A stretch of DNA of 64,000 nucleotides from the NCBI RefSeq assembly GCF_004792655.1, contig NZ_SRZC01000019.1, forward strand, positions 22,817 to 86,816, given 5' to 3'. The notes beneath the pieces are model-generated. The model worked only from the letters and a program-made list of their open reading frames with translations. It had not been told where the DNA came from and made no database searches. Positions 8,780 to 17,969 of this stretch are shown here, in pieces. Each line of letters starts with the position of its first letter. The first letter of the stretch is position 1. The translations under genes were made by a program, and so were the position numbers. The stretch comes from Palleniella muris. GTDB lineage: Bacteria; Bacteroidota; Bacteroidia; Bacteroidales; Bacteroidaceae.

Positions 8780-9838
8780 CTACAATAAGCGCACCTTGGA
8801 AACAATTCCCTGTGCAAGGGCGAGGAATGCCTGCCCTGTCGGTGACGCGACATCCATTGCAGCAGGAGTACCGTTGTCGCCATTCTCGCAAACGCTCTGC
8901 ACGATAGGTATTTGTGCCAGGAGCGGAAGGTTAAGCTGCTCGGCAAGATTCTTGCAGCCGTCCTTGCCAAAGATGTAGTACTTGTTCTCCGGAAGTTCCG
9001 CCGGAGTAAAGTATGCCATGTTCTCCACAAGACCGAGAATTGGCACATTGACCTTGTCGTTCTGGTACATGTCTATGCCTTTGCGTGCATCGGCAAGCGC
9101 AACTTGCTGCGGAGTGGAGACGATTACCGCTCCCGTGATGTTCAGTATCTGGAGCAATGACAGGTGAATGTCGCTCGTTCCGGGAGGAGTGTCAAGGATA
9201 AGGTAATCGATGTCCGACCAATCGGAGTCGCAGATAAGCTGCTTCAATGCAGAGCAAGCCATGCCGCCACGCCACAGAGTTGCTGTCTCAGGCGATACGA
9301 AGAAGCCAATGGAAAGGAGTTTCACACCGAATTTTTCGATAGGTTCAATAAGCTGTCTGCCGTCCTTCTCTATCGCATAAGGGCGTGCATCTTCGCATCC
9401 GAACATCTTTGGCATGGAAGGTCCGAAGATGTCTGTGTCAAGAAGCCCCACCCTATAACCAAGGCGCGCCATGGCAACAGCGATGTTTGCCGACACCGTA
9501 GACTTGCCGACACCCCCCTTTCCGGAACTTACGGCAATTATTTTCAGGTCTGTGAGGTACTTGTCCTCTTTCGGACGCGGCTTTGTCTTGAACTCTGTCT
9601 TTATCGTGACCTCCACTTCCTTGCCCACGTAATAGTGTATTGCCGCCTCGGCAGCCTTCAGTGTGGATTTGAGGAAAGGGTCTGTCTCTTTTGGGAAAAG
9701 CAGTGTGAACGATACCTTCATGCCATCGATGCTGACATCATCGACAAGCATCTCGCTTTCGATGAGGTTCTTTTTCGTTCCGGCATAGTTCACTGTGGCA
9801 AGGGCATCAGTGATGAGTTTGGGATATAATGTTTGCAT
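8780..9838 (-). CDS. apbC: Mrp/ApbC-family ATPase, iron-sulfur cluster carrier
   Basis: Protein of 352 residues. Residues 1-95 form a MIP18/DUF59-type domain, followed by the P-loop NTPase part with the deviant Walker A AVSSGKGGVGKST, the switch DTDIFGPSMPKMFG and the Walker B-like YLILDTPPGTSD. Mrp/ApbC proteins bind and transfer Fe-S clusters in the cytoplasm. The C-terminal CxxC seen in E. coli ApbC is absent: the corresponding stretch reads ENMAYFTPAELPENKYYIFG, so cluster binding may rely on other residues. MQTLYPKLIT is chosen as start because upstream codons only translate a tandem repeat (9844-9885). It follows purT on the same strand after a 114-base gap filled with repeats. Confidence 0.9.
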   Translation of the reverse strand: MQTLYPKLITDALATVNYAGTKKNLIESEMLVDDVSIDGMKVSFTLLFPKETDPFLKSTLKAAEAAIHYYVGKEVEVTIKTEFKTKPRPKEDKYLTDLKIIAVSSGKGGVGKSTVSANIAVAMARLGYRVGLLDTDIFGPSMPKMFGCEDARPYAIEKDGRQLIEPIEKFGVKLLSIGFFVSPETATLWRGGMACSALKQLICDSDWSDIDYLILDTPPGTSDIHLSLLQILNITGAVIVSTPQQVALADARKGIDMYQNDKVNVPILGLVENMAYFTPAELPENKYYIFGKDGCKNLAEQLNLPLLAQIPIVQSVCENGDNGTPAAMDVASPTGQAFLALAQGIVSKVRLL

Positions 9839-9843
9839 TCTTT

Positions 9844-9943
9844 GGTTTTGGGTTGCAGGTTTTGGGTTGCAGGTTTTGGGTTGCAGCCCTTCATTTTGCT
9901 TAATAAAAATGAACCTATAACCCAAAACCTACAACCCATAACC
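9844..9943. repeat. G-rich 14-bp tandem repeat with inverted copies
   Basis: GGTTTTGGGTTGCA occurs three times exactly (9844-9857, 9858-9871, 9872-9885). Inverted, slightly diverged copies follow at 9912-9943 (AACCTATAACCCAAAACC then TACAACCC). In the purT-apbC transcript the two halves can form a long stem. Related AACCTACAACC motifs occur at 25594-25608 and near 45490-45504. Confidence 0.8.
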
Positions 9944-9952
9944 TTGGAAATT

Positions 9953-11107
9953 CTATTTCAATACTGTTTCGGCAAGACGCTTAGCCTTGTCGCGCAGGCA
10001 GTCAGTGCCGTTCTCGACATCGCCATAAGTCAGCACAACGCCCATACGGCGTCCCTTGTGAGCTTCAGGCTTGCCGAAGATGCGGATGCGTGCGTTCTCT
10101 TCTGAGAGCACATCGGCAAGATTGTATTCAGGCACGCCCTCATAATCCTTGTCAGCAAGCACTACGGCTGACGCTCCTGCATGTTCCAGCTTGATGCTAT
10201 GGATAGGCAGACCGAGGACAGCGCGCAGATGCAGCTCAAACTCTGAAAGGTTTGTAGTATGACCGAGGGTCACCATACCTGTGTCATGCGGACGCGGGGA
10301 AAGCTCTGAGAAGACAACGCCTGTCTCGGTAAGGAAGAACTCCACGCCCCAGATGCCTGCACCCGTGAGTGCCGCAGTGACCTTTGCCGCCATGTCCTGA
10401 GCATCCTTAAGGTCCTTATCGGAAATCATGTAAGGCTGCCATGACTCACGGTAGTCACCGCCTTTCTGAACATGGCCTATCGGAGGACAGAAAAGAGTAG
10501 GACCGTTTTTCTGTGTGACCGTGAGCAATGTAAACTCTGATGTGAAATGAATAAACTCCTCAATGATTACCTCCTGCAAATCACCACGTGCGCCTGCCAT
10601 GGCAGCATCAAACGCCGGACGCAGTTCCTCTGCACATTTTACAGTGGACTGACCATGTCCGGAAGATGACATCAGAGGCTTGATTACGCATGGGAAACCT
10701 ATCTCACGGCTGGCTGTCTCAAGTTCCTCGAAGGTCTTGGCATAGAAATACTTTGCCGTACGCAGCCCGAATTCCTTTGCAGCGAGGTCACGAATAGCCT
10801 GGCGGTTCATGGTATAGTTCACGGCACGCGCTGACGGTACAACCTGTATGCCCTGCTTCTCAAAATCGAAAAGGCGTTCTGTGCGTATCGCCTCTATCTC
10901 CGGGACAATGATGTCCGGCTTATGCTTAGCAACCACCTCCGCAAGTTTGTCACCGTCAAGCATGGAGAAAACCTCACGCTCGTCGGCAACCTGCATAGCC
11001 GGTGCATTGTCATATTTGTCACATGCCACAACATACACGCCCTTGCGCTTTGCAGCAATAACGAACTCCTTACCCAGTTCTCCTGAGCCAAGCAACAGAA
11101 TTTTCAT
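9953..11107 (-). CDS. purT: Formate-dependent phosphoribosylglycinamide formyltransferase
   Basis: Protein of 384 residues of the ATP-grasp superfamily, converting GAR to formyl-GAR with formate and ATP in purine synthesis. The N-terminal nucleotide-binding fold reads [20 protein letters not shown]; the ATP-grasp domain has [16 protein letters not shown] and the catalytic end reads [27 protein letters not shown]. Length and motifs match PurT. The start is the ATG at 11107; a TTG just upstream is ignored. Another purine enzyme, the AICAR transformylase, is encoded about 14 kb away. Confidence 0.95.
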   Translation of the reverse strand: MKILLLGSGELGKEFVIAAKRKGVYVVACDKYDNAPAMQVADEREVFSMLDGDKLAEVVAKHKPDIIVPEIEAIRTERLFDFEKQGIQVVPSARAVNYTMNRQAIRDLAAKEFGLRTAKYFYAKTFEELETASREIGFPCVIKPLMSSSGHGQSTVKCAEELRPAFDAAMAGARGDLQEVIIEEFIHFTSEFTLLTVTQKNGPTLFCPPIGHVQKGGDYRESWQPYMISDKDLKDAQDMAAKVTAALTGAGIWGVEFFLTETGVVFSELSPRPHDTGMVTLGHTTNLSEFELHLRAVLGLPIHSIKLEHAGASAVVLADKDYEGVPEYNLADVLSEENARIRIFGKPEAHKGRRMGVVLTYGDVENGTDCLRDKAKRLAETVLK

Positions 11108-11180
11108 CAAAAAAGTAATGTTGAATATATTATTGTCAAGATAATCACTTGTTCACATCAGTGACAAAGCACATTGCCGA

Positions 11181-11495
11181 TTATTTGGCATTGTTGCGAA
11201 TGCACTGCTTCTTGCAATCTTCAGACTTGGTGCACTGCTTGTCACACTGCTTCTTGCACTCTGACGGATTGCCACATTTTTTCTCACACTTGGACTTGCA
11301 GCCTGCAGACTTGTCACACTGCTTCTCACATTTGGCTGTGCCACACTTAGCTGTACATTTGTCAGACTGTGTGCACTGTTTCCCTACACATGAGGTAGTT
11401 TTAGCCTTTTGGCTATTGTCTGACTGGTTGACTGACTGTGCACTTACTGTAAGTACGCATACTAATGCTGCGATGATGCTTAGAATCTTTTTCAT
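11181..11495 (-). CDS. Cysteine-rich small exported protein
   Basis: Protein of 104 residues. The first 19 form a signal peptide (MKKILSIIAALVCVLTVSAQ), so it should leave the cytoplasm. The mature part carries 14 cysteines at spacings of three to five residues, with repeated units like KCEKQC, KCEKKC, ECKKQC and DCKKQC among many lysines. There are few hydrophobic residues, so a fold held by disulfides or metal seems likely; this is inference. I recognise no named family. It has its own promoter box at 11605-11612 and a leader of about 100 bases, separate from purT downstream. Confidence 0.75.
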   Translation of the reverse strand: MKKILSIIAALVCVLTVSAQSVNQSDNSQKAKTTSCVGKQCTQSDKCTAKCGTAKCEKQCDKSAGCKSKCEKKCGNPSECKKQCDKQCTKSEDCKKQCIRNNAK

Positions 11496-11604
11496 TGTTG
11501 TTCTACGTTTTTAATTGTCATTTTTAATACTATGCCGCCCATAAGCAGCAATAAGTGTTGTAAATATATTTATCTGTTGGCTTGTCCATTTCTGTCACTT
11601 GGTG

Positions 11605-11612
11605 CAAAGGTA
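11605..11612 (-). promoter_or_regulatory. -7 box for the Cys-rich protein gene
   Basis: CAAAGGTA on the plus strand reads TACCTTTG on the minus strand. The leader from about 11598 to 11496 contains no other gene. Confidence 0.6.
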
Positions 11613-11869
11613 CTCATTTCCACTGTAACGCCAGAATGGAAATCCCCTAACTGTACATGGGAAAACCCTATATCTTTCACCAAAGAGAGTGTACACCATG
11701 CCATTCAAAGCGGATAAATGATAAATCACAACAATCTATATGCAAAATTACAAAATACCCAAAGTACCACCAAAATTATTTCGCAAAAGTTTATTAATTC
11801 ACCTTATTATTATATGAATGAGAAATGAAAAATCGCTTGCATATAGCTATTTATGTCAAAATAAATTCG

Positions 11870-11877
11870 TAAATTTG
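11870..11877 (+). promoter_or_regulatory. -7 box for the PL11 lyase gene
   Basis: TAAATTTG fits TAnnTTTG exactly and lies 110 bases before the lyase ATG. The sequence between 11613 and 11869 is AT-rich and shows no gene. Confidence 0.6.
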
Positions 11878-11987
11878 TACCCGAAATGGAAATGACCTCA
11901 CAAAAAGACGGCTTCCTACATAGCCAAACGACTTCATGGAATGACTTGACCTGATTAACAAAAACACCAATTAAAACACTAACAAAC

Positions 11988-14852
11988 ATGCTAAGAAAAT
12001 TACTATTTGTACTCTTACTTGCAACGGCAACAACCATGTGGGCGCAGAAAGCGACCGCGTTGTGGAGTTTAAATGATTTGGAGAACCTGACAACTGCAAG
12101 CCTTACAGGCGATGAAACTGCAGTTGCCCAGTTGACGACTGCCTGCAAGATTGGCGAAAAACTGACCGCCACGGAATTATTGACAGTCTCAGGAGCCGAT
12201 GCCGGTTATACGGCGGTGACATACGACCGTCCCATGACGAAATTCCAACCTGCCACAGAGGTGAAAAACATCACCAACGGCTATTGTGGCTCTTTCAGCA
12301 TAAACATTGCTGAAGGGCATACATTCAAACCTACTCGCTTGTCCTTCGATGCAGCACGCTGCGGAACGGACAAAGGCACAATAAGCATAACCACACAGAC
12401 AGGTTCTGCTCCTGCAACAACATTTGCACAAGGAATCACTCCTTTGCGCAACAAAATCATGTCAGGCAACTCTACCGGATTCAGCACCCATGAATACAAC
12501 ATCAACGGTGTGATAGTTGAAGGTTCATCCTACACTGTGAACATATACATAATGGGAATCGCCAACACCAAGCAGATTGCAATAGGCAGTGTGGAAATAG
12601 AAGGCATCGTGGATGAGCCGGTATACAACATGTCACACTACCTGTCCGCATTCACTTGCCGTTCCAACGGAGAAACCATTGACCTGTACCCTGTAATAAA
12701 GGATTCTGGCAATGGTGTCGAGAGCCTTTTCAGAACAAAACTGACAGAAGTCCCTACAGACTTCAATGCCATACCGACGGAAGGCTATACTGCCAATGTC
12801 GACTATGCAAACAATGTTGCCACTGTTACCATAAAGGAGAATGGCAGCACTGTCTACTCATCAGCTGTACGCCTCATGGTCAGTCACATCGGCAACCGTG
12901 GCGAGGCAAAACCGCTCAACCGTGGCTTGCTGGCTGTCCACCTTAACGATGGCAATCTTGTCAGCTGGCGTATGCGTGCCACAGACATCCCAGGCTCCAC
13001 TCTGTACAAACTCTATCGTGAGGGCGAACTGATACAGACCTTGAAACTAAAGACGAACTACTATGATCGTGGCAAAACTGCCGGAACGAACTATCGCATA
13101 GAAGTATGCAGTGCCGACGGCGCTGTGCTTGAGACGCAGGAAACTTCTGCATGGGATGCGCAGAACACCGCTTTCGCCTTGCCACAGGCTCCTACAGACA
13201 CCAACGGTACCGGAGCTACATACACTCCGAATGATGCTTCATGTTATGATATGGACGGCGACGGCGAGCAGGAGATTGTCATACGCTGGGAACCTTCCAA
13301 TGTCCGCGATGGCGCAAATACCGGCTCAACGGGTGCTGTATTCTTTGACTGCGTAAAACTTGACGGCACACACCTTTGGCGCATCAATCTTGGACGGAAC
13401 ATGTGGGCGTCACAGCACACAATAACATTCCTCTGCTATGACTTTGACGGTGACGGCTATGGCGAGATGATTGTACGCACCGCTCCCGGAACCATAGACG
13501 GCGAAGGCAATTTCGTGCTTATGGGCAATGATGACCCTTATGCAAATTACGTTGCAGCTAATGGGCGTGTGGAGAGCGGACCGGAGTATCTCACTGTATT
13601 CGACGGCACAACCGGCGGTGCAATAAGCAGCATCCACTACTGGCCTGCCCATGACGACTTCGAGAACAATTCAGCCGCTTATGGCAGTGCAGCACGCATA
13701 GAGCGTTATAATGCAGCCATGGCGCGACTTAACGTCAACGGCAAGGCTACTCCGTGTGCAGTGATGAATCATGGCTATTACAGCCAGGCATACTATATGG
13801 CTGCATACTTTGACGGAAAGGAACTCCATGAGTTATGGCGTCACTCTTCCACAACAAGCGGAAAGGGAATGTATGGACAAGGCTACCACACACTCCAGTC
13901 GGCAGATGTCGACGGTGACGGCTTTGATGAGATAGTTGCCGGTTCGGCAGTGCTTGACCATGACGGTGTGAACGTGCTGTGGAGAAGCGGCGAAGGTCAT
14001 GGTGACGCGCTGCATATAGGCGACTTTGACTGGAACAACCCGGGAATGGAGATTTATTCTGTCATGGAGGATGGAAAAGCATCCTATGTCCACTACGCAC
14101 AAGACATGCGCGACGCAAAGACAGGCCAGCTTCTTTGGGGCACCCCGAAGACTGGCGGTGACTGCGGACGCGGTCTCTGCGGCGACTTTGACGACAAGCA
14201 TGAGGGAGCGGAATCCATGTGTTCTGCCTATCCCGGACTGTACGACAGTAAGGGTAATGTCATCAGCGACTGGCATGTAGGTACAACAAGCTCTTCTTCT
14301 ATAAACTTCCGCATTTACTGGGACGGAGACCTCTATGACGAGTACCACGACCGACAGCATATAGACAAGTGGGACAGCACGACAAAACAGTGGAAACGCC
14401 TGACAACCCTCTACAACATCGCACCGGGTGCATCATCCATCAACGGAACAAAATATGTTCCTTCTCTGCAAGCTGACATCCTTGGTGACTGGCGCGAGGA
14501 GGTTGTCTACTACTATGCCATAGACGCTGCAGCCGGAAAATTCGGGCTGAACATCATCACCACAAACTACGAAAGCAACTACATGCTGCCGTACTTGCGT
14601 GACGACCATGTCTACGACAATGCCATCGTATGGCAGAACACTACCTACAACCAACCTCCACACATTTCCTACTCACCAGTGGTTTACTGGAAAGAACTGC
14701 AAGAAATCCTGACCGGTATATGCAACGTCTCCATTTCTGACACGGATACAACAAATAATGCCACTTACAACATCGCAGGTCAGCGTATCAATCCTTCATA
14801 TCTGCAAAACGGTGGTATCGTGATACGCAACGGTAAGAAATATATGAAATAA
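11988..14852 (+). CDS. Rhamnogalacturonan endolyase, polysaccharide lyase family 11
   Basis: Exported protein of 954 residues with a signal peptide (MLRKLLFVLLLATATTMWAQ). Residues 20-210 form a beta-rich N-terminal module. From about residue 310 the PL11 catalytic beta-propeller begins (AKPLNRGLLAVHLNDG), with several calcium-binding loops of the type CYDMDGDGEQEIV, CYDFDGDGYGEMI and SADVDGDGFDEIV. The family cleaves the rhamnose-galacturonate backbone of pectin. The tail YNIAGQRINPSYLQNGGIVI is a sorting-like end common in Prevotella secreted proteins. No SusC/SusD pair is next to it, so it is not in a complete polysaccharide utilisation locus here. A rhamnose mutarotase is encoded at 44.6 kb. 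Confidence 0.92.
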   Translation: MLRKLLFVLLLATATTMWAQKATALWSLNDLENLTTASLTGDETAVAQLTTACKIGEKLTATELLTVSGADAGYTAVTYDRPMTKFQPATEVKNITNGYCGSFSINIAEGHTFKPTRLSFDAARCGTDKGTISITTQTGSAPATTFAQGITPLRNKIMSGNSTGFSTHEYNINGVIVEGSSYTVNIYIMGIANTKQIAIGSVEIEGIVDEPVYNMSHYLSAFTCRSNGETIDLYPVIKDSGNGVESLFRTKLTEVPTDFNAIPTEGYTANVDYANNVATVTIKENGSTVYSSAVRLMVSHIGNRGEAKPLNRGLLAVHLNDGNLVSWRMRATDIPGSTLYKLYREGELIQTLKLKTNYYDRGKTAGTNYRIEVCSADGAVLETQETSAWDAQNTAFALPQAPTDTNGTGATYTPNDASCYDMDGDGEQEIVIRWEPSNVRDGANTGSTGAVFFDCVKLDGTHLWRINLGRNMWASQHTITFLCYDFDGDGYGEMIVRTAPGTIDGEGNFVLMGNDDPYANYVAANGRVESGPEYLTVFDGTTGGAISSIHYWPAHDDFENNSAAYGSAARIERYNAAMARLNVNGKATPCAVMNHGYYSQAYYMAAYFDGKELHELWRHSSTTSGKGMYGQGYHTLQSADVDGDGFDEIVAGSAVLDHDGVNVLWRSGEGHGDALHIGDFDWNNPGMEIYSVMEDGKASYVHYAQDMRDAKTGQLLWGTPKTGGDCGRGLCGDFDDKHEGAESMCSAYPGLYDSKGNVISDWHVGTTSSSSINFRIYWDGDLYDEYHDRQHIDKWDSTTKQWKRLTTLYNIAPGASSINGTKYVPSLQADILGDWREEVVYYYAIDAAAGKFGLNIITTNYESNYMLPYLRDDHVYDNAIVWQNTTYNQPPHISYSPVVYWKELQEILTGICNVSISDTDTTNNATYNIAGQRINPSYLQNGGIVIRNGKKYMK

Positions 14853-14884
14853 AACACATGCTGCAAGACTATTTTACAAACATA

Positions 14885-14938
14885 TTCTGCAAAAAAAGAC
14901 TGTCTGATTCCCGTCAGGCAGTCTTTTTTTTGCAGAAT
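14885..14938. terminator. Bidirectional terminator after the PL11 gene
   Basis: A long stem pairs TTCTGCAAAAAAAGACTGTC with GGCAGTCTTTTTTTTGCAGAA. T runs flank it on both strands, so it can serve the lyase and the convergent DUF6261 gene. Confidence 0.85.
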
Positions 14939-15003
14939 AGCCATCTGACTATCTTGTTTATAACACATTGCTCATCTTGCATTAGAAGCAACAGGCTCCA
15001 AAA

Positions 15004-15774
15004 TCAAAAATAAACCGGCATCTGTTCCTGCACATCACATTCCAGCTTCACATCCAACCCCGCCACCTCTTTGAAGAAAGAGTGCTGGCGAAGCACATCG
15101 CGCTTGAAATGGAGGATTTCCGCGTTGACTATCTCAATGAACGGTGAATATTCCGCCGCACCCTCAACAGTGGCAAGCGCGTTAATCATACTGACCAGTT
15201 TCCGGTAGGCGTTGTCCGCAATCTTGCGCGCACCCTTCAAAGCCCCGACAGGGATGCTCTTCTGATTCTCCGTCCTTTCAAGCATCATCTCCCTGACACG
15301 GTTGTTTGCAGCCTTCATCCCGGCGACAAAAGGCGTAAGATTCAAGGCAGCCACGTCTTCCTTGTATTTCCCCTCAAGGTCAGTGATGAAATTCATGAGC
15401 ATTCCCGTCTCACGGTCCAACTGGAGCTGTGGTATGAGTCCATAGTCCTTCAGATGCTGCCAAAGTTTCTTGGCTCGCTCCGCATAGTCGTTGGAAGGAA
15501 GACTGAGATAGCCCTTTACGGCACTCTTGTAGCCATTGTAGAGAGCATCACGTTCAGCATCGCTCTCCTCGATGTCGGCAGTAAGCATACTCTTGTGCGA
15601 GATTTGTAGGCATTTGTCCTCCTTTGCCACAGCCTCCTTCAATGCAGAAATCAGCGCCTGCGCTTTCTCCTTTACGATTCTGGAAGCCTCTGCAAAGCCT
15701 ATGACATTGCTCACGAACAGGAAATGCGCTCCGTTGTTCATGCGTTCCAGACTGATTGTTGCGATTTCTTTCAT
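15004..15774 (-). CDS. DUF6261 family protein
   Basis: Soluble protein of 256 residues (259 if the in-frame codon at 15783 is used). It lacks a signal peptide and membrane segments and is rich in helices and charged residues. The opening MKEIATISLERMNNGAHFLF and the end DVLRQHSFFKEVAGLDVKLE recall the Bacteroidales family DUF6261, whose function is unknown to me. It stands alone between two terminators. The gap 15784-16089 shows only a weak box-like CGAAGATA near 15914 and no gene. Confidence 0.65.
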   Translation of the reverse strand: MKEIATISLERMNNGAHFLFVSNVIGFAEASRIVKEKAQALISALKEAVAKEDKCLQISHKSMLTADIEESDAERDALYNGYKSAVKGYLSLPSNDYAERAKKLWQHLKDYGLIPQLQLDRETGMLMNFITDLEGKYKEDVAALNLTPFVAGMKAANNRVREMMLERTENQKSIPVGALKGARKIADNAYRKLVSMINALATVEGAAEYSPFIEIVNAEILHFKRDVLRQHSFFKEVAGLDVKLECDVQEQMPVYF

Positions 15775-16089
15775 GTTTCTCATGTTTTAAGGATTCATTT
15801 TCTACGGAGACGGACTCTCCGCGTTGGCTAACTCTCCACGCTACCGGAAAACACAGTTTCCTGTATTGCATGTGCATTACAAGAAGTAAATAAACGTTTT
15901 CCATGCGCTTCTGTGGCGAAGATAGCAAGAAACCATGAAATAACAACCAATTTACATATTTTTAATGCAGATAGGCAAGTATTTTTAACCATTTGTCACT
16001 TTTCACAACAAGAAGCAACATCTTTTGTCATAATTATTTCTTGAAAAGGACAACAGCATTCACGCAAAATATGTGCGGAAGCATTGGCA

Positions 16090-16851
16090 TTATATGTACA
16101 GTTCGCACTCTTTCCTTACCGCGCAAGGCTTGCGGAGCATCAGATTGACAGCCGACAGCAGGACACAGTTGATGCTTCTTGCATTATGCGGACACACTGC
16201 CACGCACCGCATACACGAGATGCAAGCATCCTTGTCAACCTCTTTGGCATTGTCCTTGCTGATTGCTCCCACAGGACATTTCGCCGCACAAAGCCCGCAG
16301 TTGGTACATTTGCCGGCGGCGGAAGGCACAATCTTTTTGCCGCCCACCTCCCTGTAAGGTCTGTTGCCGGGGATTGCAGGGACACTCATGTCGCCTTTCT
16401 CAAGTTTTGCCTTTATCCTGCCTGCCATTTCTTTCAGGCAGGAGGTATCCTCCGCGTCCGGTCTTCCTGCGGCATAGCGGCGGGCGATGGAGTGCTCGGC
16501 GATGGCAGCGACAGCACCGACAACGGTGAATCCTGCATTCTCTGCCACATCCTGCAATTCCACAAGAGTGTCCTCGTAAGCGCGGTTGCCATAAACTGCC
16601 ACAATTATGGCTTTGGCACCATTGGCTTTGATGCAGGCAATGCGTTCGGCAGCCGTGGCAGGAACTCTGCCACTGTACGACGGAACGGCAATCACGGCAA
16701 GACCATCGTCCGCAAGTGTAACACCGTTTGCCATGGCAGCATTGTCGGAAAGATCGATAAATATCGGTTCTGAACCCAATCCTCCTGCCAGTATGTGGGA
16801 TACTTTTGCCGTTCCGCCCGTAGGACTGAAACAAATCTCATAAATCTTCAT
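16090..16851 (-). CDS. EFR1-family flavodoxin-ferredoxin fusion
   Basis: Protein of 253 residues. The N-terminal half is flavodoxin-like (MKIYEICFSPTGGTAKVSHI binds the FMN phosphate), and the C-terminal half carries two 4Fe-4S motifs, CTNCGLCAAKCP and CISCMRCVAVCP. Such EFR1 proteins are presumed electron carriers in anaerobes; partners are not visible here. The gene has its own promoter box (16900-16907) that overlaps a long hairpin, and no co-directional neighbour within the same transcript. Confidence 0.88.
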   Translation of the reverse strand: MKIYEICFSPTGGTAKVSHILAGGLGSEPIFIDLSDNAAMANGVTLADDGLAVIAVPSYSGRVPATAAERIACIKANGAKAIIVAVYGNRAYEDTLVELQDVAENAGFTVVGAVAAIAEHSIARRYAAGRPDAEDTSCLKEMAGRIKAKLEKGDMSVPAIPGNRPYREVGGKKIVPSAAGKCTNCGLCAAKCPVGAISKDNAKEVDKDACISCMRCVAVCPHNARSINCVLLSAVNLMLRKPCAVRKECELYI

Positions 16852-16899
16852 ATTCTATATTTTTAGTATAAATTCTGCACAGCAATCGCTGTATAATTT

Positions 16900-16968
16900 G
16901 CAAAGATACGCATAAGCAGACAGAAAACCAAATTTCATTCAAAGTTTTCTGTCTGCTTATGCGTATCT
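16900..16968 (-). promoter_or_regulatory. 26-bp perfect hairpin overlapping the EFR1 promoter box
   Basis: The arms 16902-16927 and 16943-16968 are perfectly complementary over 26 bp with a 15-base loop. The hairpin lies 32 bases beyond the stop of the phosphoesterase gene, so it probably ends that transcript. The -7 box CAAAGATA (16900-16907, TATCTTTG on the minus strand) for the next gene sits in the far arm. Confidence 0.75.
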
Positions 16969-17000
16969 TCGTATGAACCGGACAACAGCCCTCTGAAAAA

Positions 17001-17933
17001 CTATTTCGTGCGCCTGACAGTGTGAATTACTGTCCCTGTCTTGTCAATCATGTGCATCGCCAGTTCGCTTTTGTCCACCGCAAACACAGAGAATCCCGCT
17101 TCCGGACTGCAGAACACCGTGCCTTCCACCGCCTTCACCTTACGGCTTAGCGAGGCAGAGGAGTTGACAACATAATCCACATCACTGCCCGGAACACGGA
17201 TATGCTGGAAGTTATGTATATGCCCGCAAGCATAAATGTCCACCTTATGCTTACGGAGTATTGGGTCCAACCTCCTCTGCATGTCCTCGCGCTCACTGCC
17301 GTCTTTCGGTGTTTCGGCATAAACAGGATGATGACCCACGACTACCACCCAATCCTCCTTTGCCACATTCAGCACCGAATCGACCCATTCCAGTTGCCCG
17401 TCCGCATCCTGCCGGCAGGCGTCCGGATAACCTTCATCGTCATTGCGGTATTTGCCAATCAGCGGAGTGGTGTCAATCATGACAAACCTGATTGATGTTC
17501 CTTTCCCTGAATACACTTTGGTATAATATCTGCCAGGCATCGTCCATCGCCGGCTTACGTTCGTATAGTCAAGGACTGCCTGAGTGTTTCCCCTGTACTC
17601 ATGGTTGCCAAGCACCGGAAACCAATCGACCATCAGTTCCGGATGGCTGTAGATGAGTTCGTAATTGGTCATCCACAGCGGGTCCGCCACACTGCGTACT
17701 CCTTCAAAATGATGCACATCGCCGGCAGCGAACACACATTCCGGTCCGATTTCCTCTGCCATTTCGCCCATCAATTCGGCAATTGGCTTCTGGTCCTAGT
17801 AGCCGTTGCGCCCCAAATCGTTGACCATGTAGAAGTTGAGTCCTCGCTTCAGCCCTTTCCATGTTTCAGGAGTCCGGGCGTTCACTGCCAAGGCAATGAC
17901 AGCTGTCAATGCCAACAGAATGATTCTTTTCAT
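17001..17933 (-). pseudogene. Calcineurin-like metallophosphoesterase, interrupted by an in-frame TAG
   Basis: The full frame starts at ATG 17933 with a signal peptide (MKRIILLALTAVIALAVNA) and reads on to NFYMVNDLGRNGY, where codon 46 is TAG (17798-17796). The same frame continues with DQKPIAELMGEMAEEIGPEC for 265 further codons to the stop at 17001. The body has the phosphoesterase motifs AAGDVHH, LGNHEYRG, VVVGHHPVY and GHIHNFQH, giving an exported acid-phosphatase-like enzyme when intact. The stop removes the signal peptide and the first metal ligand (NDLGRNG) from the rest. Re-initiation at 17771 would give a cytosolic, incomplete enzyme. It could be a true pseudogene or a sequencing error. 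Confidence 0.85.
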
Positions 17934-17969
17934 ATTCATATAATGCTTAATAAATTAAATCCATACTCA

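Noticed and set aside
9844..9885. Telomere-like or CRISPR-like meaning of GGTTTTGGGTTGCA repeats
   Set aside because: Only three abutting copies with no spacers; a chromosome end is not plausible in the middle of a gene pair.
11532..11717. 61-codon plus-strand frame
   Set aside because: It runs antisense through the leader of the Cys-rich gene and lacks any support.
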